64,000 bases of DNA from Chara braunii (lineage: Eukaryota; Streptophyta; Charophyceae; Charales; Characeae): NCBI GenBank assembly GCA_003427395.1, contig BFEA01000013.1, positions 6,034,041 through 6,098,040 of the forward strand, given 5' to 3'. How positions within the stretch are numbered: position 1 is the first letter of the stretch; the number at the start of each line of letters is the position of its first letter. Under the pieces are notes generated by a model. That model did not search any database, was not told the DNA's origin, and saw only the letters and a list, made by a program, of their open reading frames with translations. Below, piece after piece: positions 45,502-57,400 of this stretch. A program made the position numbers and the translations under genes.

Positions 45502-45557
45502 CCATGAACGAAGGCCTTTCACGATTTTCGTGAAAGGTGACCGGCCTTCGTTTATGG
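45502..45557. repeat. Nested foldback in copy B
   Basis: Outer arms CCATGAACGAAGGCC and GGCCTTCGTTTATGG pair over 15 positions with one G-T. An alternative inner hairpin CCTTTCACGA-TTT-TCGTGAAAGG is perfect over 10 bp (45515-45537). No gene is seen between 44860 and 47160 apart from repeat matter. Confidence 0.7.
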
Positions 45558-45956
45558 ACACCATGAACGGCGATCGGTGGTACGACACTGGACATAAGGC
45601 CTCGATAGATACATTAGGAGAAAAGAAGGATAAAATGATAAAATAATAATAATAATAATAATATGCAATGTATCTTCCCATTTTTAAGGGGAATATCCAC
45701 TCTCATTTTGTACGTCCCGTGCATAGGCAGGTCGACTGTTTGCTAACAGGCCCCTCATCACTGTGGCACTCGTCATAGCGGTTGTTTGCTCGATCCAAGT
45801 GCTGTTCGATGGCTCGTAGCAGTCGTGATCTTCAACATAGTCGGGTTTGCTCCTCATCGTGGTGTTCGTTGATCGTACCGGTGGCGCTTCCCTATGTAAT
45901 CGTCATTTGGATGACTATCGACTTTCTTGAGAAAGCGCTCGCGAGTAATGGTGCAC

Positions 45957-45957
<1 letters not shown>

Positions 45958-46008
<51 letters not shown>
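45958..46008. repeat. GA microsatellite (copy B)
   Basis: About 50 bp of GAGAGA. CT tracts in copy D (56295-56335) occupy a comparable place when read in the element's direction. Confidence 0.95.
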
Positions 46009-46012
<4 letters not shown>

Positions 46013-47579
46013 AACTAGTCGATGTGAACCGATGATGCACCGAGAGTCGAAGCTATGGTGTTGAACTGCATGCTAACCAGAGGCAGACTTTGGTGGTGTA
46101 TCAGCCCAGGTTCTAGTGAAGATGCAACCGGGTTTTGCTCATCCTATCGAAGGGGGCAGCGTGAGGTGGGCCGCGGGTTCGAGACTAATCCGTTGGCCAG
46201 TGTGCTTGCTCACCCCGATAACGGAGGCAGTTTCTTTCTACCTTTGCGAACACGGTTGGACAGTGTTGTATACTCCCGCGTATTGGCAGAAGATCCATTT
46301 TGATTTTGCTCGTCCTATAAAGAGAGAGGGAAGGTGTGAAAGGAAAGGGGATCTTACCTGCTCGTGTGTGTTGTGCCGCAAAAGCGGTATGAACCCGGTC
46401 TGGATTTCGGCCAGGATACTTGTGATATTCGGAATGATGAAGATCGAGCTTGGTAGAGTTAGAGGTGCATAGCATGTTGACTCTTGAGGGGAGCGAGCGA
46501 AGTAAGAGCGGAAGTCGGACTCCTAGCGACTGGACGTTTGAGTCTGCAGTTGGATTAGGATGAGAATTAGAGAACGACTGTAAGCGGGCGGATCTATTCT
46601 CAAGTCTCTCGTAGGTAGGGAACAAGAGAGCGCTGCTGTAACAAGGCACATATCAGGACTCAAGGACGATTAAATAGCGGAGCTATGGAGCGAGTTGCGA
46701 GGTAGGGACTTGTCGGTTTGACTGGTGTATCACTTATCTCGCCAATTGAAAGCGGCACTGGGCAACATTAAGGTTGCAGGTTAGTTTTCGACTGATGTAC
46801 GGTTCAGTTCATTGAGCAAGCTAGCTGCGAATGAGCCGGGGGCCTAGAGAAGTATTGTTGACTAATGCGTTGTTCAGCCAACTAAATGGAATAGTCAAAG
46901 GCAGGCTACGAGCTTGTGGGCTTACTAGTGGCCATTGCACTTGGAGTTGCGGGCGCTGAGGAGAGACTGCGATTGCTGAAGGGGAGGTATTGTTGCAATC
47001 TAGAGGGTCGTCCGGAGGTCAATGGCCAACAATATGATTTCAGTTTAACCAAGTTGCTGCATTTTTGGCGGCCATTGCGAGGCCCTCAAGCGACTAAAGA
47101 TTACAAGACCCTCTCCTAAGAGTTGAGTCAGTCGCTCTCTTGTATCTCGAGAGTCTGAAACCCCTCATTCTATCTTTCGAACTCTCAGTCTAATCCTGTT
47201 CTAAGGGGAAGGCGGCAGGCGGGATTGCAACCCGTAGGACCGCAGCAAGACTCTCTGGGGAGTCAGCCTACCGATTGTGGGAGTCCTGCCGGAACTCAGG
47301 AGGAGATCTTGAGGCAGGGAATTGAAAGGTAACCATTGCTTCCCCTCTATAAACCCAGTTATAACCCTTATCTGTACTCCTTGTTACATTTTGACTAAAT
47401 ATACTACATGCCCCTTTACTTTGACTTTACATTTGACTTTCAGGACAAGACTAGACTAAGTAAAGGAATGTATGCGCAATGTCAGTTTCATTTTTCATTG
47501 TTTGACTGAAAGCAGATTGTGGGGTTGCATCTGGGGGAAGGATGGGAGGAAGGTTGTATTGCTTATATATGATTGGGTC

Positions 47580-48316
47580 AACCAAAGGTTAGGCAAGTCT
47601 CCATAAGTTTGGGGAGGCCCATTGCTATGTTCATTTTTATTGCCTGGAGAACCAGACATGTTCAATAAGTTTGGGTGATTTGGTTGTTCTAACTTGTGAG
47701 CGCTGACTGTGATTGACTTTTCAGGGACCAAGCATGTTCTATAAGTTTAGGTGGCTTGGTCCCCTTGTTTACTTTGAGTTTTCTTTCAGTTTCTTTTGGT
47801 TCTGAACGAGGAGGTCTGAGCATGTTCCATAAGTTTGGGTGGCTCAGCCTCTTCATGCTTTGGCCTTAAGAGAAAGAACCGGGCTGAGGACCATACATGT
47901 TTCATAAGTTTGGGTGGTCTTGGTCCAATGCCACGCACATGCAGAAACCAAAACGCTATAACCTGAATATATTTTATTACTATGCTACTTATAAACATGC
48001 TAGTCAGACAGGGTTCCATAAGTTTGGGTGGTCTGAATGTAGCTTATCACCAATTGAAGAGAGTACTAATTAAGGGTAAATTTGTGGTACGAAGGGGCAG
48101 ACTGAATGTTCACCTGAAGATGATCGGTTCAGTTATATGTTATCTCAGAAGACTGAGTGCAGATAATTATATAAAACTGGGATACTTAAAAAGTTCAGGG
48201 CGACTAGGGTGACCTAGTTATATGCCCAAAGAAGATAAAAGTTGTTGTGCCCTGTGTTTTTGTGCATACTCAATAGCTGAGCTAGACATGTTCGATAAGT
48301 TTGGGTGGTCTAGCTT
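47580..48316 (+). repeat. Hairpin array B (core CATAAGTTTGGGTGG)
   Basis: Seven units share TTCCATAAGTTTGGGTGG. Arms: 47724-47763 GGGACCAAGC/GCTTGGTCCC (10 bp, perfect); 47816-47847 CTGAGC/GCTCAG; 47888-47926 GGACCA/TGGTCC; 48004-48036 TCAGAC/GTCTGA; 48280-48315 AGCTAGAC/GTCTAGCT (8 bp); 47651-47684 AACCA/TGGTT extended by a G-T pair. The matching last unit of array A has AGCTAAA/TTTAGCT, so an A-T pair corresponds to a G-C pair. Confidence 0.8.
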
Positions 48317-49212
48317 TATGCCCTATGTAAGCTGGGTATAAAGAGTCAAATCATTGAGAGACTATGAGTAGTATGAACTATTGTTTGATAAAGTTCACTT
48401 CGGGATGGTGAGAGTACTTACCTTTGTGGTTTGGCCTGCATGTGGCTGAGTGAGACTACTACTTAGTCTAAGTTTCAGTTCGATAGGTAGTTGCTTTAGT
48501 TGCTCGCCAAGTGCTAGACTCATAGGAGTTAGTTTCAATTCCTGCATTTTTTAGTTTCAATTCCTGCATTTTTTAGCTAAGTTTTTTTACTTAGGTCAAT
48601 TTTTGCATTTTCTGGGATCTTTTGTTATACTTGGCTTTGTATAAATTTTTGTAAGCTACTTTTTCTACGGGAAGCGCCGCATAAATTTCTACAAAACCAA
48701 GGAGTTAGTCAGATTTTATCTTTTCAAAGTTCAACTTGTCTGACTTTTATATATAACTTAGTAAAAATCTGGAGAGTCTAATTTTCTAAAGGGAGTGCTG
48801 CCCATTTTTACTAATTCAGGGAGTTAGACAAATTGGACCTTGAGAAGTCAAAATCATTTTAGATCTTGAACTTAGCTTTGTATAAATCTTGGAACAACAG
48901 TTTCTCTACGGAAATCGCTGCTGAAATTTTTATAAATCTAAGAGGTCAGTTGAACTTTGTCTTGAAGTCGAACTCAAGTCTAATTTCCTACGGAAAGCGC
49001 TGCCGAACTTTTTTTAGTTTAGAGGAGTTAGATGTTATTTTGACAGGTGACGATTCTGACAATCCAGTCTATATAGAGGAGACTCTGTCAGGGTCTACCT
49101 TTCTTTGGACACTGGCTTAGAGGCAGACTTTAATTTTGTCGTGGGAAGATTTTGAGTGAGATCGTGATATGAAGATTATTCTTCATAGACTTATAGATTT
49201 AGCATGGGGATT

Positions 49213-49313
49213 GACCTGTCTTGTGTTACAGGTCCTCTTGATCGCTTGATTCAAGATTTGGGCTAGATTCAGTTTGATTCTACGAGGATCATCTTCTGTT
49301 ATCACAGATAACA
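49213..49313 (+). repeat. Conserved hairpins alpha and beta (copy B)
   Basis: Alpha GACCTGT-CTTGTGTT-ACAGGTC (49213-49234) is identical to copy A. The middle stem GATTCT/AGGATC has a T-G wobble where A has C-G. Beta is TGTTATC-ACA-GATAACA (49297-49313). Confidence 0.75.
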
Positions 49314-49837
49314 GGTCGGTTGCCGATTCGTCGGTTTACGACTCAACTTCAATCCAGTCTTGCCGCTCAACCTAAAGGTATTAGCCTTGTGATTCGAATT
49401 ATTTCGTTGTGTTTTCGCCCGGACTTTATTTGAATGGCTATTTAACAAAAGTACTGAGTATTTTATTTTAAGGAGTTGCACAAGAGTGAGGTTTGCATGA
49501 CTAAAGTGAGGGGTGTGAGTACAAAGAATGGTTGAAGTTGACCCCGTGTAGTGCATTGACTTTTGGTTGAACCCTTGATGTGATTGCAGGTATGTTTGGT
49601 GGTGCGGACTTTGAATTTTACTCCTGCGATCATATACATATATATGGCTGAGAGGAGTCCCACTGTAATTGTGAGAAGTGATCGTCACATAATTATAACC
49701 TTCTATATATATGTAAATAAATATGTCTTGAGTGTTTAGCGTGGCCTACTGTGACCGTGCGTAAGGGCTAAACAGATTATGTTTTTGAGAGAGACGGGAT
49801 GATCTCCTGTTATCCTTTGCTTTTTAGAGTTTTTATG

Positions 49838-50811
49838 GTTGGATGTTGTAGTCCGTGGCAACCGTCAAAGTCAAACCCCTTGATTTCTTTCCAGGCCCTA
49901 GATGATGGAGCTGGTCCCAGGGCGATAAGAGACGATTGCCACCACAAGTATGAACTTGTGTACCACCCACTCTCCGCAGGGTGCAGAAGAGGGTGTGGTT
50001 TTCAACCGCACTTGACGGTTGTCCAGTGTCGAGAGATCAATCCTTCAAGGCGCGTGTCAGCTGACATATAATTGTCGAATGCGACCCTCGAGATTGACGA
50101 GGACCGAATAAATATGGGTACTCCATAGTATGCCATCATTGCGAATGCTTGCGTATGCTTGCATTGCAAGTCGATATGAGGTCATCCTTGCGTCCTCGCG
50201 GTTTTATACTAAGTCTCACACGAAACGTCAATCCGATTTTCACATCTGAGAGTTATGGGATGGCTACTAAGGGATTAGGAGTGTTGTCTCGTTGTTTGTT
50301 CTGTGTCGTTGTGTATATGTATATGTAAGTGTGTGTGTTTTTATTTTTATGTTCGTTAGAGTGGTGTACTCGTGGCGTGTGGGATGCGTCCTAGTCGACC
50401 GACGACGAATCGCGCTTGGGACCTCAGCCTCCCAAAGCGTCAGTTCGCGTGCGGGTCCGATAGAGGTGTAAAGTCGCGCGTACCCCGTATGCTACAGCGA
50501 ACGAGAAACGCCCTCGGCTGGTCCACCTTTCCGATTGCAGCTGATTAGCTTTCGTAGTGTGGACTGGTAGGTCGGCGGGGATACGCCTACCGAAGGGAGG
50601 TGACAACTCCCGTAAGGTGGAGATAAGTCGTGCCTCGCGTAGATCCTATCCTGTCGTAGGGGCTCGCGAGAGGTATAGCTCACGCACTCGGCCGGAGTGG
50701 CTTGTGGAAGCTCCATATGCATTTGCGATGAGGATTAAACCGACTCCTGCGTGACGGGGCCGTGGGGGGTCCCGCCCCGTTTTGTATAATGCGGGACCGA
50801 TGCGCTCGACA
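49838..50811 (+). repeat. Terminal segment of copy B
   Basis: Starts TGGTTGGATGTTGTAG and ends GCGCTCGACA, 974 bp. It matches the other terminal segments throughout. The TG start and CA end would also suit a conventional LTR of this size, the main alternative to the giant-LTR model. Confidence 0.75.
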
Positions 50812-50940
50812 TCGCTGCTAACTTTGCAATTGTGTTTTTTAAAGTTTTGTGCCCTCTCTCCACAGGTGCATTAGCTTCGGGGTGGTATGGTTCAATTAAC
50901 TTGATGAGCACCCCGAGTCTCTTGCATGTACTCAACACGT
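50812..50940 (-). pseudogene. Integrase sliver between two opposed long repeats
   Basis: On the minus strand these 129 bp encode LIKLIEPYHPEANAPVERGH and KTLKNTIAKLA, a Ty3/gypsy integrase core fragment with the catalytic Glu in PVERGH. It is related to, but different from, the integrase at 21.5 kb. Copy B ends on one side and copy D on the other, so two repeats inserted into, or recombined within, an older pol gene. The rest of that gene is not visible at either far end. Confidence 0.75.
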
Positions 50941-51856
50941 TGTTGAGCGCATCAGTCCCGCAAGGGGGACCCTCCCGGCCGCGTCACGCAGGATTTTGCA
51001 GGACTTGTCGTGAAGAGCGTTTGCCGCTCCGGCCGAGTGCGCCAGCTGTACCTCTCACGAACCCCTACGACAGGACAGGGTCACGCGAGGCACGTCTTAC
51101 CTCCACCTGCGGGAGTTGTCACCATCCCTTGGGTGGGCGTATCCCCGCCGAGCTACCGAACCACGTGCGAAGGTTTCCCGTATGCAATCGCAGAGGTGGC
51201 CCGACCGAGGGCATTTCTCGTTCGCTGTAGCATAGGGGGTACGCGCGGTCAACGCCCCTCAATCACACCCACATGCGAATCGACGCATTGGAGGGTTGAG
51301 GTCCCAAGCACGACTCATCGTCGGTCGACTAGGACGCATCCTACATACCACGCGTTACACCACAACTCTCATACACACGGAAGAACACAAAACAAACAAC
51401 ACAACAACACTCCTAGTCCTTTCAGTCTCCGACCTATAACCTTTTAAAATGAGAGTCGGTTTGGCGTCGCGCATGAGACTTAAGATAAAACCGCGAGGGC
51501 GCAGGGCTTTCTCATATCGACTAGTCATCCAAGCATACACAAGCAGTCGTTACGATGGAGTACTGTGTAATACCCAAAATCATGCGACCCTCAATAATCT
51601 CGCGGGTCACATTCCGACACTCAAGTGTCGGCTGACATGCGCCTTGAGGAGTTAATCTCTCGACGGTCGACAACCGCCAAGGCGGTTGATCATCACACCC
51701 TCTTTTGCACCCTGCGGAGAGTGGGTGGTACACTGATTCCGACATGTGGTGGCGGTCAACTCTCGTGGCCTTGGAGCAAGCTACATCATCTAGGGCCTGG
51801 AGAGAGCTCAAGGGGTTGGACTTTGACGGCTGCCACGGACTACAACATCCAACTAT
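50941..51856 (-). repeat. Terminal segment of copy D
   Basis: Closely similar to copy F over the roughly 610 bases visible there, including ACAACACAAC runs, the CCTATAACCTTTTAAAATGA stretch and the GTCGGTCGACTAGGACGCAT stretch. The CGACA end reads CAACA here. Confidence 0.8.
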
Positions 51857-52028
51857 AATAATTATAAGAAGAAAAAAGGTAAAAAGGGATCTCCCTTTTC
51901 TCTCAATGCAGAACTTATTTAATCACTACCCACGCCTCAATGGGTCGTGCGGACACAAGAAACATGATAAAAGAGCTATGAGATAGGAGACGATTACTAT
52001 CACAATCACGGTGTGGCTTCCTTCAAAA

Positions 52029-52029
52029 G

Positions 52030-52058
<29 letters not shown>
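52029..52058. repeat. TA microsatellite (copy D)
   Basis: About 30 bp of TATATA. Copies A (14340-14440) and B (49635-49720) have short TATATA runs at the corresponding place. Confidence 0.9.
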
Positions 52059-52060
<2 letters not shown>

Positions 52061-53089
52061 CATAAGCAGAACCAAGTTTGGATTTCAATTCACAAAACAT
52101 ACCTGCAATCACATCAAAGATCCACACCGACAGACCACACACTACACGGGGTCAACTTTAACCGTTCTCTTATAAAACCCCAACCTTTATCTAACCTTCC
52201 AAAATAAACACTCAGTCCTTTTTAAATGGCCATTCAATAAAGTCCGGGTAAAACCCCAAAATAAACATTTCAATCCACAAGGGTTAAGGCCTTTAGGTTG
52301 AGTAGCGGGAATAAATTAGAGTTGAGTCGATAACCGACCTGCTATCAAAGGATAACAGAAGATGATCCTTGTAGGATCAGCTTGAAGCTAGTCAAGCCTT
52401 GAATCAATCTGAATACAGATGACCAACAATGCAGCACAGACCAGTACCCAAGTCATGCTTGAGTGATTATGAAATAGTCCTACCTTCCTAATTGGTCTCT
52501 GATATTTGTCTTAAAATACCAGGAATTTCGGCAGTACATCCCCTTAATGAGGTTAGACTGTCGAATTCTCAAGTTCTAAAAATATCCTAACTCCTCCAAG
52601 ATACAAAAAATTTTCGGCAGCGTTTCCCGTAGGAAAAGTGTCTTCGCAGAATTCCTATGAGTCTAGAAATTACTAACTCTTTCAGATTTGTAGAAATTTC
52701 GGCAGCGCTTCCCTTAGGAGCAGGAGGCTGCCAAGATTTATACAGAGTTGAATACAGAAGGACAAAGCAAAACTATACTTGGGACTAACGTTTAACACTT
52801 GCTTGATAGTTAGGATTTAAGATAGTTTACACGATCCTTTTTCAAAAGATGGTATCGTGAGCTATTGTCAATTCTAACTTCAAGTAAGGTCAGTCATATC
52901 TCTATCTCAAGCTCTCCCTCCCCTCATCCATCTCATCTACCTATGGCTCCAACACTTGGCGAGCATCAAGCAGCTAATCTATCGAAAAGACGCCCATGAA
53001 TGAGAGCCCATAAGCATGCATAAACAAATATCTCTCACAATCCCACATCAGTTTGGCCCAAGTAATTCGTTACATCTCTCAGTTCCTTT

Positions 53090-54150
53090 CCCTTTTAAGT
53101 CCCTCTTTCCTATGGCATATGGTCAGACTCACCCTAATTAAAGGGTATGTCTGACCTGCCTAAATAACAGATTAGATACGCACGTCTGGACTGCCCTAAC
53201 CCTAGGGTGTGCCCAACATAACATGAACAGTATACGTAAAGCATATGACCAGATCGCCCTAACCCTAGGGTACGTCTGGCCCCTGCCTAATTGACAACAT
53301 GAAGCATAGGACTAGGCTGCCCTAACCCTAGGGTGTGCCTAGTCTGCCTTAAACAAATGCACATATGGCATAACATTAGACCATCCCTACCCAGGGGTAG
53401 GCCTAATTTGCCTGAACATAAGCACAAACGACAAGAAGTTGGACCGCCCTAATCCTAGGGTACATCCAACTTACAACACATTAACGACAAAGGCATATCA
53501 CTAGGCCGCCCTAACCCTATGGTACGCCTAGTTAGCCATAACAGTTTAAGTTACATAAGGCAATGTGATCAGGCTGCCCTAACCCTAGGGTGTACCTGAC
53601 CTGCCTGAACGAGTATAAATGCCGGAACGTTGGACCGTCCTAACCCTAGGGTCCGTCCAACTCACATTTAACGACAAAGGCTTATCACTAGGTCGCCCTA
53701 ACCCTAGGGTACGCCCAGTTAGCCATACAACAATCAATATGATACGAATACTTGCACAAACTTTAAGTTCTTCCATCTCTTGTTAGGCAGTCGATCGGAT
53801 CTTTCCAACAATTGAAACTTCATATTCTGCCTCAAGTTTGGAAGGGAAAATAAAAACAGATTTATACTAACTCTCTGCTCCTTAGTGTTATTACAAGCAT
53901 ACAACTAAACCGCCCTAACCCTAGGGTACATTCAGTCTGGCCAGTTACCTTCTTTTTATTCGTCATCTATTTCCTTTTCTTCCTTTGCTCTACCTGACTT
54001 ATTGACTTCCTTTCCCTACCCAGGGTCCCCGACCTGTCAGAAGTATAAGTTCAATAATATATATATCAGATTTTATACTCTGGTTGGCCAATTAGTTCAT
54101 AGCCTATGGCTAAGCCGCCCTAACCCTAGGGTACGTTTAGTCTTATGCCT
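53090..54150 (-). repeat. Hairpin array D (core CCCTAACCCTAGGG)
   Basis: Twelve or more units. On the plus strand each reads arm, CGCCCTAACCCTAGGGTAC, arm. Perfect arms: 53121-53156 GGTCAGAC/GTCTGACC; 53310-53344 GACTAGGC/GCCTAGTC; 53436-53472 AAGTTGGA/TCCAACTT; 53500-53532 ACTAGGC/GCCTAGT; 53629-53661 GTTGGAC/GTCCAAC. Imperfect units at 53248, 53375, 53569, 53687 and 53904 have A-C mismatches that become G-T pairs on the minus strand. The unit near 54107 shows the reverse. The core itself can form an inner CCCTA/TAGGG stem. Spacers between units are 40-100 bp and unrelated. Confidence 0.85.
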
Positions 54151-54219
54151 TTGGCCCCCGCAGAAGAAAATACGCACCTCAAACTCATTAAAAGAAACAC
54201 CAGGAATCTGAGTCTTCCC

Positions 54220-54470
54220 TACCCAGGTAGGACCCTAAAAAAAACAGCGACTGATCCATCCTACCCGGGTAGGACCAGCCATAAAAGGGTCATTCACATA
54301 GCCCAACAAACATTAATAAAACATAGCCCTAAAGAAAATGCGTCCATCCTCCTGTTCAGAAACTCTAAAAAAAACAGTGAATGATTCATCCTACCCGGGT
54401 AGGACCAGCCTTAAAAGGGTCATTCACATAGCGCAGCAAACATCAATAAAACATAGCACTGATCCCACAT
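54220..54470 (-). repeat. 131-bp tandem duplication in copy D
   Basis: CCTACCCGGGTAGGACCAGC followed by AAAAGGGTCATTCACATAGC and ATAAAACATAGC occurs at about 54260 and again at about 54391. CCTACCCGGGTAGG is a palindrome, an extension of the array style with another core. Confidence 0.75.
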
Positions 54471-54479
54471 CCACCCGGA

Positions 54480-57400
54480 GGGGCTCAGCCTTGGGTTGAC
54501 CCGGTCAAAGCACATGCAAAACGCCTTCATCCCGCCTTCCCCCTTTTTCTCTTATCTTACTTCAAACAAACTAAGTATCGGACTCTCACACAGGGTTCTT
54601 TCCTTATAGTTTGCATTGATTTGAGAAAAAAAGTACAAACTAATAAAGTCAGAAATATATGGTCTTTATCACCATCTCAGTCAAAACAGGGAAATAACTT
54701 TTAAGGGAATACAGGGTCGTATGAGTAAGCGAGATTATAGCTGAGTGTTCCCTGCCTCCAGAACCCCGCCTGGACTCCGGCAGAGCTCCCGCAATCGGTG
54801 GGTGGACCTCCCACAAGGTCTTTTTGCGGACCTACGGGTTGCAATCCCGCCTGCCGCCTTCCTCTCGTTACCTCATATTAGACTTAGAGTAAGAAGGGCA
54901 GAATGAGGGGTTTCAGACGTTCGAGATACAAGAATGGGACAGCTCAACTTGCAAAAGAGGGCCTTGAAATCTTCAATTTGCTGAAGGCCCCGCAATGGTG
55001 GCCAATTACGCAGGGAAGATGATCAGATCATGGTCAGAACGCAAAGTACCATCCCCCAGACGATCCTCCCAGTCGCAACAATACCCGGTGTATAGAACTT
55101 GGCCACTCCTTCAAGTCGTTGTAACATTATCTCAGACCGAACTGCTACTACACGGTCTAGAAGGTCCGTGTTCAAATAGAGCAAGCCCCTGTACTCTATT
55201 CGAAATTGATGCAAACCTCCTCAAACTCAGCCTGTCTACACAGCAATCGTATGTAGTAGCAGACCACAATAAATGCACTGCAAGGCTTAATAGCGTGCTT
55301 GGCAAGTACACAATGTCCACAACAGTCAGGAGTCGCGTGCAGCGGCTAGACACCACAACAAGTGTAGTAACGCAGTAAGCGCACAATAGATTGCACATTC
55401 GGACCAGCAACAACTTAGTAATCTCTGCACTCCGCGAAACTTAGCTGATTCAACAATCTGTAAGTTTATCATACTTAGCGTACAGTAACTTAGTGAGCAG
55501 TCGTTTAGCGAGCAATAACTCCTCTAATCCGTGCGAGGCGGTAGTCCGTCACTGTTGAAGACAACAACAATACCTTACTACAAAAGGCATAGCTATGGTC
55601 GTGAGCGCACAGCCAAACCGACTCTTAACAACAAAAAGTACAGTAACACCATGAGCCTCCACAGCGGTAGTCCTTGAAGAAAGAACAGCAATTATTGAAC
55701 AAAGAACAACAACCACCCTCAACACCGATAGACGCGAGAGTGGTTGAGGCTACCGCGAACAGCACTGGGAATAGCGCCTGGTCAGGCAATGAGAGTAATT
55801 GTACATGCGAGCCCCGTGCCTGATAACTATGGTTCCAAAGGATGTGATCACTATGACACACCAGATGCTCCGCCTACACAAATAGCTGGGGTTTGATTTG
55901 CCAATGACAGTAACCAGTCAGTTCACTTCACCCGCTGAGAAGGGCCCCGCACTTCCCATTCTCGGTTATCCTGCATCGTCTATTCCCAGAAATAAGTTAT
56001 TCCCTTTTTCTGGTAATTGCAAGTGCCCCAGCGCTCGCCCGCTACAATGGCAAAACGATGATCGAATCAGATGCTGAAACACGGGCAGATACGCATAGCC
56101 CGTCCGCTGCTGCACCCTCCTACCGTCGAAACCATCGGCTGTCCTCCTTTCCTGTCTTCACCTGCCCCCTACACACCTCCTATTTATGATGTAACTGAAG
56201 TTACTAAACCTGACCGCGTGAGCGGCCAAGTACATTCAACATTGGAAAGATGCATTGCTTTGTATTCCGTGCTTCCGCTCACCACAGGGTACGTAGTGTG
56301 ACTCTCCCTCTCTCTCTCTCCCTCTCTCTCTTTCTCATACGCATGTTTGCAACACTTGCGTCCAGTCCTCTGATGGCTCATGCCCATTCACTCGCATACT
56401 ACACTCACCCATCAGATAGGAAGGACCAATCTTCTCTTTGGAACACGACTAAATACAACGCCCAAAAATGAACGTAATAGCCACGACTATGCAGAGCAGG
56501 GATTTAAGTATGACAACAGTCATAGGAATCTGCCAGCGGGCAGTGCCTGGATCGGGATGATGAGCAGCGCATGGATTTCAGCGTCGACTACAAGTAGCAG
56601 TACATTCACCATGATGATGATACGAGCTTGAGCAACGTTACATGTCGATCGCAACCTCGACCATCATGAATTGCAGTCACTCCTACTATAGAGACACACG
56701 ATAACGGGTGGGAAGACGAGCACTACAAGGGATCAACACAACGAATACCACCAAGCCTCGAGGAAGACGATGAGCATGATGGCAAGTGGGAAAGAACAGG
56801 AGTACCACGAGGAGCGGAATCATGACCACAACGAACGAGTACGTGAAATGCAAATGAAGTTTTCGCTAGAACATGGGACGACGCATCGTCTGATTCCTCC
56901 TTCGGCCCACTACGGCCTAGCACTACACGGCTTCATTCTTCAAGGAAGATAAGCCATATCCCTCCTTCTCTCTCACACACTCTCCCTCTCTGCAACTGAA
57001 TGCATCTGGCCATCAGTGCAGCCAGGTTCAACCTGAATACACTCGCAATATGCACGGGGCAGCTAAGTCAAGGTGAGTAACCTTCGATCGGCATGAACAA
57101 CGCACCGACCAACAGGTAAGTATCTAACCCGCGGCTCTCCTCACGGTACTTCCGTCCATAGAATGAGAAAAATTTTGAATGCATCTTTTCCCAACAAGCG
57201 GTCAGATATAGATCTTCACATTTTATGCAGTGGGCGCAGCCCCTTTTGCTCGTGCTGTCATTTATGCCCCTCGCCACACGGATCTGACTCCATAGATCGA
57301 TTCTCGAGGTCCTAAAACCCCAGAAATCGGATCTTAGATCGTTCGATTCTATAAACAATCGAGTGAAAAATTGGAATCCCGCTTTCTGCCATAGCTACGT

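Larger units (their letters stand above)
44858..50811 (+). mobile_element. Long repeat copy B (5'-truncated)
   Basis: It ends TGCGCTCGACA at 50811 like the other copies. It has the GGGGTTTTGGGG region (44860-45050), a GA microsatellite, the conserved module (47210-47370), hairpin array, 120-bp repeats, hairpins alpha and beta and the terminal segment. The TGTCG start, tRNA-like and U6-like blocks are not found at the expected place, so it is cut at the 5' side near the broken RT. The end is followed by TCGCTGC, not by a primer site. Confidence 0.65.

Noticed and set aside
49838-50811. Conventional 0.97-kb solo LTR
   Set aside because: Not excluded, but ranked second: matching target duplications are absent here, and in copy C the duplication lies at the ends of the 5.85-kb unit.
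53090-54150. Interstitial telomere repeats (CCCTAACCCTAGGG)
   Set aside because: The motif is a hairpin core spaced 70-130 bp apart, not a tandem run; matching cores in copies A-C are not telomere-like.
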